Assembly (NCBI GenBank): GCA_900757185.1
Contig: CAAEMX010000023.1
Coordinates: 1 to 11,987, forward strand
From: an uncultured Collinsella sp.
GTDB lineage: Bacteria > Actinomycetota > Coriobacteriia > Coriobacteriales > Coriobacteriaceae
Reading direction: 5' to 3'
Length of the DNA stretch: 11,987 nucleotides
Both the position numbers and the translations under genes were made by a program. The stretch's first letter is position 1; each line of letters opens with the position of its first letter. The notes beneath the pieces were generated by a model, which saw only the letters and a list, made by a program, of their open reading frames with translations, was not told the origin of the DNA and did not search any database. Positions 6,589-11,987 of the stretch are shown one piece after another.

Positions 6589-6714
6589 ACGTGTCTCCTA
6601 TCGGTTTCGACCTAAAGCCCAGCGCAGATGCTCGGGCAATATAAACAAACGTCGTTATGATATACCTACTGGCCTGCGAGATAAACCCCAAAATGAAGGC
6701 GTCGTGATGATGCC

Positions 6715-6753
6715 CCTTTGGTGCAAAGAAACCTGACCCCAATGCACCAAGTT
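6715..6753 (-). repeat. Hairpin repeat copy D (core GGGGTCAGG on minus strand)
   Basis: Perfect 8-bp arms (TTGGTGCA at 6718-6725 with TGCACCAA at 6743-6750) close a 17-nt loop. On the minus strand the core GGGGTCAGG begins 13 nt from the start of the element, as in the other copies. The first two bases are the AA of the TAA stop of the DUF6020-like gene. This is the most diverged copy: its core is one base longer and its outer arm ends do not pair. Confidence 0.65.
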
Positions 6754-8935
6754 ATGACCAGAGGAAGTCGCTGCGGGTGACGGTGGCGCCGATGGCGAAG
6801 GGCATGCAGGCGATGACCGGATACAGGTAGCGCATGTAGGTCGAGCCATTGCACGGGCCAATCAGGCACACGGCGAGTACGCCCAACAGCGGCACCCAGA
6901 TCGCCAGCGCACGCCATGAATGACGACGCAGCAGGTAGACCACCACGGCGATCATGATCCACACATAGGTGGCCGAGCTCATGGTGAGCGAGATAAACGG
7001 GATGCGTTGTACTGCCACGCGATACAGGTTGATCAGGTGATCGCACCAGCGCACGACCTTGCTATCGACCGGATGGAAGTCGAAGTACTTGAGATTATCG
7101 AGGCGCGCCATAATCTCGGCACTACGCGCCGTGCTGTAGACCCAGGCATCGCGCGCGCTCGGATAAAAGTAGCCGTAGTAGTTATTGATGAGCGCCGAGA
7201 TATAACACTCGGGATCCTTTTTGAACATCTGGGCCCACACCTCAAAATAGGCCTTGATGTCCTCCTGCGAGGCATACTCGTTAAAGCAATTTTTGACGGC
7301 GTCCGACTTATCCGGGTTGTAACGGCGGCCCAGATTCTCGTACTTGAGCACACGGTCGATCACGGCACGCTCTTCGTCGGTCACCAAGCCGTCGCAAGGA
7401 GCCTCCACGATGGTGCCGTCCTCCTTAACCGTGGGGTTGACGCCCGAGTTGAGGCCGTCGTGCTTTTGGACGAAACGAGCGGTCTGCTGAAACGGAATCG
7501 AGAGGATTTCGCGCTTGGAGCCGGGCGTAATGTCGTGCGCCGGCATAAACACCTTGGTGAAATACATATTAGAGACAAGGCAGAGCGCGAGCACCGCAAG
7601 AACTCCCACCCAGCGGAAACGCGGGATGGCGCCCGAAGGCGCAGCACCAGTCTGCTTGGCTGCACGACGAGCCACATGCACGTCCCATACGCAAAACGCC
7701 GCCGCGATTACGCATGCCGCCAGGGGAAACACCAGGCCACCGTTGCGCAGAAACGTGGAACCCATGGCGCCCAGAGCGAGCAGCAGCCAGTCGTGGCGCG
7801 CAAAGAGCACGGGGGCTTTCTCGCCCGCTCGCTCGACATTGGCATCACGACGGGGCAAGCCACATGCCACGAGCTTGACGGTCTGTACCAGCAGCACCAA
7901 GAACGTGTCGGCAAAGAGCACGTCTTTGGTAAGCAACGCCGCGTAGTTAGAGAACATCGGCATAAACGCAAAGAACAGCAGGATCGCACCGCGAACCGGC
8001 AGGCTCACGCCCAGTTTGCGCAACGACAAAATGGAATAGGCCATGCAGGCAGCCGTGATGACGAACTGAGCGCAGGTGTAGATGGCAAGACCTGCGTTGG
8101 CGCTGTTGAACAGTGAAAGCCCCAGCTGGACGCACGAACCGATGATAGCCGTGTGCACCACGGGGTGATGACCGTTGAGCAACACATTGGGATTGAGCAG
8201 ACGCAGGTAGTCACTCGTGCCGTTGGGGTAGTTGAACCACTGGCGAATCTGCGCACCCGTATCTCCCATAAAAAGGCCGGGCAGCGAAGCGATGAGCGTG
8301 GGCGCCCAGGCGATCACAAGCACCAGGAAGGGCCAGGCAAAGGGATGGACCGAGAGCACGGCGTGAGTCACACGCCATACGCGGCCAAAGTGCGCCTCGG
8401 AAAACGGAATGCGCCGAGAGCTCAGCCAATCTAGACACTCAAAAGCCAGGTAGAAGGCAACGACCGCCAAGAGCATCCAGCCCGCACCGCCTATCCAGGC
8501 GCAGATGATGCGGGCCTTGTCGCCGAGCACGATCTCGGCCGAATCGGTGAGGTCGTAGCTGCGGCCAAACACCATGCAGACGGCAAAGAACAGCGACGGC
8601 AGAATAATCGATGGACGCCAGGTGTCGCCACGGCCAAAGAACACGTAGCGAAACGGCAAGGTGAGCAGGCAGTCAAGCGCAAGCAGCATGACCGCGTCAG
8701 TGTGGCCGGCAAACGAGAGAAGCACCTCATAGCACACGTACAGCGCACCCGTCGCCTTGGGGTCGATTGCCAGGACCGCATTGCTCGACACCGGGGCGGG
8801 ATCGATGGAAAACGCCGTGGTCGCCAACAGCGCGAGCAAAAATGCGATGAGCGTCTGCTTGGCTGGGTAGCGCTTAAACCAGACGATGCGGGCAGCGTCG
8901 CGCGCAGCCGTTGTGGAGAGATCGGAATCCTTCAC
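6752..8935 (-). CDS. Large multi-pass membrane protein (DUF6020-like, GT-C-type glycosyltransferase fold suspected)
   Basis: A 727-residue membrane protein with about a dozen hydrophobic helices. Motif-rich loops are MGDTGAQIRQWFNYPNGTSD (223-242) and LLNGHHPVVHTAI (252-264), and a later LLTKDVLFAD precedes a long extracytoplasmic region (about 465-630) before the last helices. An early acidic loop motif, a helix-following HHP motif and a KD motif resemble GT-C glycosyltransferases that use lipid-linked sugars, and this layout fits DUF6020. That function is inferred, not shown. The only reasonable start is GTG 8935-8933, with a rather distant AAAGG about 11 nt upstream. It is flanked by repeat copies B/C upstream and D at its stop. 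Its lgt neighbour makes an envelope role plausible. Confidence 0.75.
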   Translation of the reverse strand: MKDSDLSTTAARDAARIVWFKRYPAKQTLIAFLLALLATTAFSIDPAPVSSNAVLAIDPKATGALYVCYEVLLSFAGHTDAVMLLALDCLLTLPFRYVFFGRGDTWRPSIILPSLFFAVCMVFGRSYDLTDSAEIVLGDKARIICAWIGGAGWMLLAVVAFYLAFECLDWLSSRRIPFSEAHFGRVWRVTHAVLSVHPFAWPFLVLVIAWAPTLIASLPGLFMGDTGAQIRQWFNYPNGTSDYLRLLNPNVLLNGHHPVVHTAIIGSCVQLGLSLFNSANAGLAIYTCAQFVITAACMAYSILSLRKLGVSLPVRGAILLFFAFMPMFSNYAALLTKDVLFADTFLVLLVQTVKLVACGLPRRDANVERAGEKAPVLFARHDWLLLALGAMGSTFLRNGGLVFPLAACVIAAAFCVWDVHVARRAAKQTGAAPSGAIPRFRWVGVLAVLALCLVSNMYFTKVFMPAHDITPGSKREILSIPFQQTARFVQKHDGLNSGVNPTVKEDGTIVEAPCDGLVTDEERAVIDRVLKYENLGRRYNPDKSDAVKNCFNEYASQEDIKAYFEVWAQMFKKDPECYISALINNYYGYFYPSARDAWVYSTARSAEIMARLDNLKYFDFHPVDSKVVRWCDHLINLYRVAVQRIPFISLTMSSATYVWIMIAVVVYLLRRHSWRALAIWVPLLGVLAVCLIGPCNGSTYMRYLYPVIACMPFAIGATVTRSDFLWS

Positions 8936-8956
8936 AGTCCAAAGAGCCTTTCTAGA

Positions 8957-9006
8957 AACCTGCCAAAAAGGGACAGGTTTATTTTAGCAGGTTTTATCTG
9001 GGGAAA
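8957..9006 (+). repeat. Hairpin repeat copy B (core GGGACAGG on plus strand)
   Basis: The 37-nt hairpin 8957-8993 has 12-nt arms with one mismatch, a 13-nt loop and the core GGGACAGG 13 nt in. The conserved tail 8994-9006 begins TTATCTG. It is the inverse of copy A at 47 of 50 positions. It occupies the leader of the DUF6020-like gene, starting 22 nt before its GTG, and lies 29 nt from copy C. Confidence 0.85.
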
Positions 9007-9035
9007 CGTTACGGTTCTGTCATCGTTGCCCAGCA

Positions 9036-9072
9036 AACCACCACAAAGGTGCCTGTCCCCTTTGTGGCGGTT
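9036..9072 (-). repeat. Hairpin repeat copy C (core GGGACAGG on minus strand)
   Basis: The 14-nt arms (9036-9049 and 9059-9072) have one mismatch, and the loop is 9 nt. Total length is exactly 37 nt, and the core GGGACAGG begins 13 nt in on the minus strand, the same register as A and B. The arm sequences differ from A and B yet pair with each other. The first two bases are the AA of the lgt TAA stop codon. Confidence 0.8.
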
Positions 9073-9892
9073 AGGCGTCGAGGTAGATGCGCTGGGGACG
9101 GTTGCGGCGGAGGGCAAAGATGACGAGCGCCAGGCCCGCGATTACGAGCGGCAGGCTCAGCAGCTGACCCATGGTGATGACGCCGCCCAGCAGATAGCCC
9201 AGCTGCGCATCGGGCACACGCACAAACTCAATGAGGAAGCGGACGATGCCGTAACCCATCACAAACACGCCCATAAACGTGCCCTGGGGCAGTAGCGGCT
9301 TTTTGCGGCTGAGCACCTGCAGAATGCAAAAAAGTACGATGCCCTCAAGAAATGCCTCGTAGAGCTGGGAGGGGTGACGCGGCATATCCCCCGCGGTGCC
9401 ACCGAAGACCACGCCCCAGGGCAGATCGGTCGGCTTGCCCCACAGCTCACCATTGACAAAGTTGGCACAACGGCCCAGGCACAAGGCCAGCGGCGCGCCT
9501 ATGACGGCAAGATCTGCCAAAGTCCAGGCATCGAGCTTATACATGCGGCACACGATGATGCCGCCGATAATGCCGCCCACCAAGCCGCCATGGAAGCTCA
9601 TGCCGCCCTCGTTGGTGGCAAAGATTTCGAGCGGGTGAGTCCAATAGTAGCCATCGCCGTAAAAGACGACGTAAAACAGGCGCGCGCCAATAATAAGGCC
9701 AAAGACCGCGCCGACCACGACGCTCGTCAGGTCATCAATCGTAATGTCGAAGCCCCAACGACGTTGCGTGCGGTACATAACAACCGCCGTGAGCAGAGCG
9801 CCGACCACGTAGGCCAGACCGTACCAGTAGATGGTGATGGGGCCCGCCGAGATCGCGACGGGATCAAGCATATGGTAGAGGTCGTTGAGCAT
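9071..9892 (-). CDS. lgt: Prolipoprotein diacylglyceryl transferase
   Basis: A 273-residue integral membrane enzyme that transfers a diacylglyceryl group from phosphatidylglycerol to the lipobox cysteine of prelipoproteins, the first step of lipoprotein maturation. Diagnostic motifs are present: HGG (101-103), the Lgt signature GRCANFVNGE (140-149, normally GRxxNFxNxE), RHPSQLYEA (172-180) and the late arginine-containing helix GYGIVRFLIEFVRVPD (213-228). About seven hydrophobic helices fit the family. The start ATG has AGGGG about 7 nt upstream. A hairpin lies between it and the nifU-like gene, so it may have its own promoter, though none is clear. The TAA stop overlaps repeat copy C. Confidence 0.95.
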   Translation of the reverse strand: MLNDLYHMLDPVAISAGPITIYWYGLAYVVGALLTAVVMYRTQRRWGFDITIDDLTSVVVGAVFGLIIGARLFYVVFYGDGYYWTHPLEIFATNEGGMSFHGGLVGGIIGGIIVCRMYKLDAWTLADLAVIGAPLALCLGRCANFVNGELWGKPTDLPWGVVFGGTAGDMPRHPSQLYEAFLEGIVLFCILQVLSRKKPLLPQGTFMGVFVMGYGIVRFLIEFVRVPDAQLGYLLGGVITMGQLLSLPLVIAGLALVIFALRRNRPQRIYLDA

Positions 9893-9918
9893 ATCGATCC
9901 CCTGCTCCCTACATACAA

Positions 9919-9951
9919 ATGCGGCCGCGGGCCTTGCGCTCGCAGCCGCAT
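9919..9951 (-). terminator. Hairpin, possible terminator after the NifU-like gene
   Basis: ATGCGGCCGCG (9919-9929) pairs with CGCAGCCGCAT (9941-9951) with one mismatch around an 11-nt loop. On the minus strand it is followed by TTTGTATG. A smaller stem TGCGGA/TCCGCA (9970-9975 with 9984-9989) lies between it and the gene stop. Confidence 0.45.
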
Positions 9952-10000
9952 ATCTGGGCGTAACGTCTATGCGGAGCGTACCGTCCGCAGCTTTCGCATC

Positions 10001-10279
10001 TTAGAACGGCGCGTACTCGTCGTACAGGTCCTCGGCCTCGCCGGAAGCATTGACCTGCTCAACGCGGGTAACGCCGGGCACATGCTCCTTCAGGATGCGC
10101 TCGATACCCATAGACAGGGTCAGCGAGCTCATGGGACAGCCGGCGCAAGCGCCCTGCAGTTCCAGCTTGACGACGCCCTCGTCGTCGACGCCCACATATT
10201 CCATATCGCCGCCGTCGGCCTGCAGGTTGGGGCGAATCTCTTCAAGAACCTTCTTAAGCAGCTCTTCGTTAACAGCCAC
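10001..10279 (-). CDS. NifU C-terminal-domain Fe-S cluster protein
   Basis: A 92-residue stand-alone NifU-like C-terminal (Nfu) domain. Diagnostic features are the N-terminal helix ELLKKVLEEIRPNLQADGGD and the CxxC motif GACAGCPMSS with C45 and C48, which in this family bind a bridging Fe-S cluster at a dimer interface for delivery to target proteins. The whole protein is this one domain, usual for small Nfu proteins of Gram-positive bacteria. The start is GTG 10279-10277, with AAAGGAG at 5-nt spacing. No other Fe-S assembly gene is in the window. Promoter unclear: TAACAT at about 10329-10334 on the minus strand is a weak -10 candidate. Confidence 0.92.
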   Translation of the reverse strand: MAVNEELLKKVLEEIRPNLQADGGDMEYVGVDDEGVVKLELQGACAGCPMSSLTLSMGIERILKEHVPGVTRVEQVNASGEAEDLYDEYAPF

Positions 10280-10301
10280 AGGGGCTCCTTTCTCACAATA
10301 A

Positions 10302-10317
10302 CGCGGGCACGCCCGCG
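10302..10317. repeat. GC-rich hairpin in the leader of the NifU-like gene
   Basis: CGCGGGC (10302-10308) and GCCCGCG (10311-10317) are perfectly complementary, giving a tight stem about 20 nt before the GTG start, just upstream of the Shine-Dalgarno. It could slow translation start or be a decayed terminator; neither can be decided. Confidence 0.35.
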
Positions 10318-10387
10318 GACAGGGGCTATGTTACTACAGCCATGTACCCGCTTAGGCGCCAGCCATGCGTGCGGACATGACTTTCAC

Positions 10388-10424
10388 GAGCAGTCAATTT
10401 GGGACGGGGCTCTTTTGGCTGTTT
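10388..10424 (+). repeat. Hairpin repeat copy E (core GGGACGGG on plus strand)
   Basis: The core GGGACGGG at 10401-10408 has CAGTCAA (10391-10397) on one side and TTGGCTG (10415-10421) on the other. These pair with one mismatch in the same register as copies A-C (13 nt, core, 16 nt). It lies between the dCMP deaminase stop and the nifU-like gene. A short palindrome CGCCAGCTGGCG (10428-10439) adjoins it on the deaminase side. Confidence 0.6.
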
Positions 10425-10449
10425 TGCCGCCAGCTGGCGTCGGCACGCG

Positions 10450-10974
10450 CTACTGCCGAGCCTGTCCCCCGGTACCAATCTGGACATCGACGATGACCTG
10501 GCGGTAGCTGATGCCGCAGGAGTCGAGAATGCGGCGGCTGATACGGCCGTCATCGGTGTCGGCATATTTATTGTCCAGGTAGACGACCTCGCCCACGCCC
10601 ACCTGCGCCAGGATCTTGGCGCAGTCGTGGCACGGGAACAGCGTGACGTAAACCGTGGAACCCTCGAGGTCCTTGAGCGAGCCACGGTAGTTGAGCACGG
10701 CGTTGGCCTCGGCATGGACCACGTAGTTGTGCTTGTCCTGCAGCGGGTCATCGCTCGTACCCCACGGGAAAAAGTCGTCGTTGAGCGCCGAGGGCGTGCC
10801 GTTGTAACCCACCGAAAGGATGCGGTGGTTGGTGCTGGCGATGCACGCTCCCACCTGCGTGTTGGGGTCCTTGCTGCGGCGCTGCGCGGCGATGGCCACG
10901 CTCATAAAGAACTCGTCCCAGCTAATAACGTCGCGGCGCTTGCCCGACGCGGTTTGATGAAGATCGTCCGACAT
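10450..10974 (-). CDS. Deoxycytidylate (dCMP) deaminase
   Basis: A 174-residue zinc-dependent cytosolic deaminase that converts dCMP to dUMP, the substrate of thymidylate synthase. The zinc site is complete: H87 and E89 in HAEANA, C115 and C118 in PCHDC. GYNGTP (56-61) and the preceding GACIAS complete the nucleotide-binding part. The start ATG at 10974 has GGAGG 8 nt upstream. A longer in-frame ATG at 11010 would overlap the promoter and is rejected. An extended -10 promoter lies 35 nt upstream. The last codons (GTGGQARQ) coincide with a GGGGGACAGG sequence that resembles the repeat core, but a repeat there is not convincing. ComE-type deaminases are related, but the length and motifs favour dCMP deaminase. 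Confidence 0.92.
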   Translation of the reverse strand: MSDDLHQTASGKRRDVISWDEFFMSVAIAAQRRSKDPNTQVGACIASTNHRILSVGYNGTPSALNDDFFPWGTSDDPLQDKHNYVVHAEANAVLNYRGSLKDLEGSTVYVTLFPCHDCAKILAQVGVGEVVYLDNKYADTDDGRISRRILDSCGISYRQVIVDVQIGTGGQARQ

Positions 10975-11008
10975 GGCAGACACCTCCGCAATCGCAATAG
11001 TTTGGCCC

Positions 11009-11017
11009 ATTGTAGCA
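11009..11017 (-). promoter_or_regulatory. Extended -10 promoter of the dCMP deaminase gene
   Basis: On the minus strand TGCTACAAT gives an extended -10 (TGn plus TACAAT, 5 of 6 matches to TATAAT). A start of transcription near 11001 would leave a leader of about 27 nt before the ATG at 10974. No -35 hexamer is clear, as is common for extended -10 promoters. Confidence 0.5.
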
Positions 11018-11021
11018 GGTG

Positions 11022-11045
11022 AAAGGTGGGGGCGCTTATCCCACC
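11022..11045 (-). terminator. Short intrinsic terminator after coaX
   Basis: GGTGGG (11025-11030) pairs perfectly with CCCACC (11040-11045) around a 9-nt loop. Three T's follow on the minus strand. It is 12 nt after the coaX stop and immediately upstream of the extended -10 of the deaminase gene, so the two genes are probably separate units. Confidence 0.5.
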
Positions 11046-11056
11046 AGCCCCTCGCC

Positions 11057-11908
11057 CTACGCGCGGCGGGGCTTTTGGTTGATGCGGTAGAGCTCGGCGA
11101 GACCCCGCAACGTCAGCGCGTCGTCTACCGTCAGGCTATGGCCGACCAGCGCCGCAAGTGCCTCGGCATCGTCGCCGGTAATGACGATGGGCACATCGCC
11201 CTCCCCCGCGGCCTTGGTCGCGCGCATCTCGGCAAGCACCATGTCGAGCATTCCGTCGATGCGGGCTACCTCGCCCAAAACCACACCCGAGCGCATGGCC
11301 TCGCGCGTGTTGCGTCCGATGACGTGCGTTGGCGCCGAGGGCTCAACCTGGGGTAGGCGCGCTGCTGCCGCCGAAAGCGAACGGGCGCCGAGGGCCAGGC
11401 CTGGCGCGATAACGCCGCCCACAAAGGTACCGTGCGCGTCGATGACCTCGATATTGGTCGTCGTGCCCAGGTCAATCACGATGCACGGCGAGCCGTAGAC
11501 GGCGCGGGCCGCCACGGCATCGGCGATGCGGTCGGGACCGATCTCGGCCGGATCGTCGTAGTGCACGGGTATGCCGGTCTTAAGTCCCGGCCCCACGGTG
11601 AGCACGCGCCCCGTGCAGGTGCGGGAAAGTGCCGCCTTCCACGGGCGCTCGAGCGCCGGGACTACACAGCTCAGCACGGCCGCGGCGGGTGCAAGCACCC
11701 CGGGCACACCTGCATCGGCGGCGAGCGCGCCCATGACCTGCGTGAGCCTCATGCGCGCCTCGTCGGCTGTGATGCTCGACGGCGTCGTGATCTCGCACGT
11801 CGCAAGCGGGCATTCCTGTGCCGCGGCCGAATCCTCTGCAAACAGGCCAAAGCGAATGAACGTGTTGCCCACGTCGACCGTCAATATATATGCGCACCCA
11901 TTAAGCAT
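11057..11908 (-). CDS. coaX: Type III pantothenate kinase
   Basis: A 283-residue cytosolic kinase that phosphorylates pantothenate in the first committed step of coenzyme A synthesis. Family motifs are in order: DVGNT (12-16), GIPVHYDDPAEIGPDRI (112-128), IDLGTTTNIEVI (145-156, normally DxGTATxxD), GGVIAPGL (164-171), GRNTREAMRSG (198-208) and a C-terminal ITGDDA (243-248, normally TGGxA). The family lacks feedback inhibition by CoA and works as a dimer. The ATG follows AAAGGAG at about 9 nt. A TATACT at 11936-11941 may be its -10 box. The TGDDA variant replaces the second glycine of the usual motif, but the rest of the active site looks intact. Confidence 0.95.
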   Translation of the reverse strand: MLNGCAYILTVDVGNTFIRFGLFAEDSAAAQECPLATCEITTPSSITADEARMRLTQVMGALAADAGVPGVLAPAAAVLSCVVPALERPWKAALSRTCTGRVLTVGPGLKTGIPVHYDDPAEIGPDRIADAVAARAVYGSPCIVIDLGTTTNIEVIDAHGTFVGGVIAPGLALGARSLSAAAARLPQVEPSAPTHVIGRNTREAMRSGVVLGEVARIDGMLDMVLAEMRATKAAGEGDVPIVITGDDAEALAALVGHSLTVDDALTLRGLAELYRINQKPRRA

Positions 11909-11935
11909 CGTCGGCGCTCCTTTCGTCTGCCCAGC

Positions 11936-11941
11936 AGTATA
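11936..11941 (-). promoter_or_regulatory. Possible -10 box of coaX
   Basis: TATACT on the minus strand (5 of 6 matches to TATAAT) lies 27 nt before the coaX ATG. At 17-nt spacing the -35 position falls inside repeat copy F and does not resemble TTGACA. The gene could instead be read through from upstream. Confidence 0.35.
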
Positions 11942-11944
11942 TCC

Positions 11945-11981
11945 CGATGATTATTCTGGGACGGGGATTTAAAAATCATTA
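11945..11981 (+). repeat. Hairpin repeat copy F (core GGGACGGG on plus strand)
   Basis: The core GGGACGGG (11958-11965) is flanked by ATGATTATT (11947-11955) and AAAAATCAT (11971-11979), which pair with one mismatch in the same 37-nt register as the other copies. A TAA (11981-11979, minus strand) at the outer edge could be the stop of the next gene beyond the window. Confidence 0.6.
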
Positions 11982-11987
11982 GGTACG

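Noticed and set aside
5773..6615. Long open frame on the plus strand opposite yebC
   Set aside because: It is antisense to a clearly conserved YebC gene, is low-complexity (Gly/Leu/Asp/Val rich), and arises from codon bias of high-GC coding DNA.
6920..8116. 398-codon plus-strand open frame opposite the DUF6020-like gene
   Set aside because: It mirrors the real gene, has no recognisable domain, is His/Arg rich as antisense frames of GC-rich genes are, and has no supporting ribosome-binding site.
10455..10475. GGGGGACAGG at the 3' end of the dCMP deaminase gene as a seventh hairpin copy
   Set aside because: The core matches, but flanking arms do not pair in the 13-core-16 register and only a weak 5-bp off-register stem forms. 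It lies inside coding sequence. It could be a decayed copy but is not convincing.

Overview
The window looks like a high-GC, Gram-positive anaerobe of the Coriobacteriia, most likely Collinsella or a close relative. This is inferred from codon use, from the YitT, Asp23/AmaP, lgt and coaX protein sequences, and from the intergenic repeat style; no taxonomic marker gene is present. Thirteen genes, all on the minus strand (transcribed right to left), fill almost all of it. The only plus-strand coding signal is a short 3' tail at the left edge. No gap without a gene exceeds 300 bases, and I see no rRNA, tRNA, CRISPR array, complete IS element or prophage.

Layout from left to right: a plus-strand gene tail ends at 44 and meets the leftward genes at a bidirectional terminator (78-116). 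Three cysteine-motif membrane proteins follow: DUF2752 (149-646), a zinc-ribbon DUF4234-like protein (639-1247) and a zinc-ribbon protein with a large multi-pass domain (1442-2755). Next are a YitT-type membrane protein (2902-3924) and an alkaline-shock cassette read as amaP, DUF2273, asp23 (5616 down to 4132). Then come a YebC/PmpR regulator (5782-6588), a large DUF6020-like multi-pass protein resembling GT-C glycosyltransferases (6752-8935), lgt (9071-9892), a NifU C-terminal-domain protein (10001-10279), a dCMP deaminase (10450-10974) and type III pantothenate kinase coaX (11057-11908).

Functionally the window mixes envelope biology (Lgt lipoprotein maturation, Asp23/AmaP envelope stress, the GT-C-like protein, zinc-ribbon membrane proteins) with housekeeping metabolism (CoA synthesis, dUMP supply, Fe-S assembly) and translation/regulation (YebC). 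Most genes have their own Shine-Dalgarno sequence. Two gene pairs overlap by 8 nt and look translationally coupled. Terminators split the region into several transcription units.

The most interesting structure is not a gene. Six intergenic hairpins of about 37 nt share one geometry: 13 nt, a core GGGACAGG, GGGACGGG or GGGGTCAGG, then 16 nt, with arms that differ between copies yet still pair. They lie at 4097-4133, 6715-6753, 8957-8993, 9036-9072, 10388-10424 and 11945-11981. Two copies (4084-4133 and 8957-9006) are nearly identical and inverted relative to each other. Three copies start inside the TAA stop codon of the neighbouring gene. This looks like a REP-like or non-autonomous hairpin family, possibly spread by a Y1/RAYT-type transposase encoded elsewhere; the mobilising enzyme is a hypothesis.
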